A program made the translations under genes and the position numbers. Positions 5,931-6,125 of a stretch of DNA of 6,125 bases are shown in pieces (within the stretch, counting starts at the first letter, position 1; each line of letters opens with the position of its first letter). Source of the stretch: an uncultured Peptoniphilus sp. (GTDB taxonomy: Bacteria > Bacillota > Clostridia > Tissierellales > Peptoniphilaceae); the NCBI GenBank assembly GCA_902488455.1, contig CABTWG010000059.1, forward strand, positions 1-6,125, given 5' to 3'. Below the pieces are notes generated by a model. The model made no database searches, was not told the DNA's origin, and saw only the letters and a list, made by a program, of their open reading frames with translations.

Positions 5931-6006
5931 GCTACGAGGATGAATTGGAATTGAGGTTGCCTTACGCCTAGCGGCTGATTAATAATAATTTAGTATCTAG
6001 GATTAT

Positions 6007-6023
6007 GGAAGCTGATAGCTTCC
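6007..6023 (+). repeat. Unit 2 hairpin
   Basis: GGAAGCT-GAT-AGCTTCC, perfect 7-bp stem and 3-nt loop, at the same place in the unit as the hairpin of unit 1. Confidence 0.85.
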
Positions 6024-6099
6024 GCTACGGGTGTGAATCGTAATTTAGGTTGCCCCACGCCTAGCGGCTAATTAAAAATATTTTAGTATCAAGGCTTAT

Positions 6100-6116
6100 G
6101 GAAGCAGGTTGCTTCC
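6100..6116 (+). repeat. Unit 3 hairpin (unit cut by the window edge)
   Basis: GGAAGCA-GGT-TGCTTCC, perfect 7-bp stem and 3-nt loop. The seventh pair is A-T instead of the T-A of units 1 and 2, again with both sides changed. It is followed by GCTAC as in the other units, then AAAA, where the sequence starts to depart from the unit. Confidence 0.85.
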
Positions 6117-6125
6117 GCTACAAAA

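Larger units (their letters stand above)
5913..6125 (+). repeat. Tandem array of 93-bp structured units (two full copies plus a partial, continues past the window)
   Basis: Units start at 5913, 6006 and 6099, exactly 93 bp apart. The two complete units align without gaps at about 75 of 93 identical bases (hand count). Each begins TGGAA, forms a 7-bp stem with 3-nt loop, then reads TTCCGCTAC. Then comes a variable stretch, the constant AGGTTGCC and ACGCCTAGCGGCT, and an AT-rich tail with TTTAGTATC. In both full units CCGCTA can also pair with TAGCGG 35 bases further on. Although 93 is a multiple of three, stop codons interrupt every frame of both strands that I translated, so this is not a protein repeat. 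It is not a CRISPR array: there are no unique spacers between short constant repeats. It resembles a REP/BIME-like or RNA-forming repeat, but I do not recognise the family. Confidence 0.85.

Noticed and set aside
5913..6125. CRISPR-like periodic repeats
   Set aside because: The period is 93 bp and identity extends across the whole unit; there are no short constant repeats separated by unique spacers and no cas genes in the window.

Overview
The window reads as chromosomal DNA of a low-GC, Gram-positive-type anaerobe. The genes are AT-rich, ribosome-binding sites are strong GGAGG types, and start codons include GTG and TTG. The surface protein combines S-layer homology (SLH) domains with InlB/Listeria-Bacteroides-type repeats, a pairing common in the Peptoniphilus/Anaerococcus/Finegoldia group. 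That placement is an inference from gene style; no rRNA or other marker gene is present.

Layout. At 1-40 there is a hairpin-rich fragment of unknown nature, followed by a strong bidirectional terminator (38-80). A three-gene, co-directional unit on the minus strand fills 79-3670. In transcription order it encodes a zinc-motif URO-D/MtaA-like methyltransferase (TTG start), an SLC13/DASS-like 412-aa permease, and a CyuA-type [4Fe-4S] L-cysteine desulfidase (GTG start). The gaps are only 16 and 36 bp and the terminator closes the unit, so it is very probably one operon. Upstream of it, 3701-4295 is a 595-bp internally deleted IS30-family element. It keeps both terminal inverted repeats, an N-terminal helix-turn-helix fragment and a decayed C-terminal fragment of the transposase, but has lost most of the catalytic core. 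Its left end abuts the operon, and a perfect TATAAT spans the junction. On the plus strand, 4460-5716 encodes a secreted protein with three SLH domains and three beta-rich repeats. The last 400 bp (5717-6125) hold no convincing gene. They contain a GC-rich (about 50% by hand count), hairpin-rich stretch followed by a tandem array of exactly 93-bp units that runs off the window edge.

How the genes fit together. The operon looks like uptake and breakdown of a small anionic or sulfur-containing compound. The permease would import it, the URO-D-like protein would act on a methyl group or related substrate, and the desulfidase would release pyruvate, ammonia and sulfide from cysteine. The two-enzyme link is a hypothesis, since no corrinoid protein is visible here.

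The signal least explained by known features is the 93-bp array. Its three visible copies each begin with a 7-bp stem and 3-nt loop, and two stem pairs change in a compensatory way between copies, which points to selection for structure rather than protein. A similar hairpin architecture occurs at 5775-5812 and, inverted, at 1-38, suggesting a dispersed structured repeat family in this genome.
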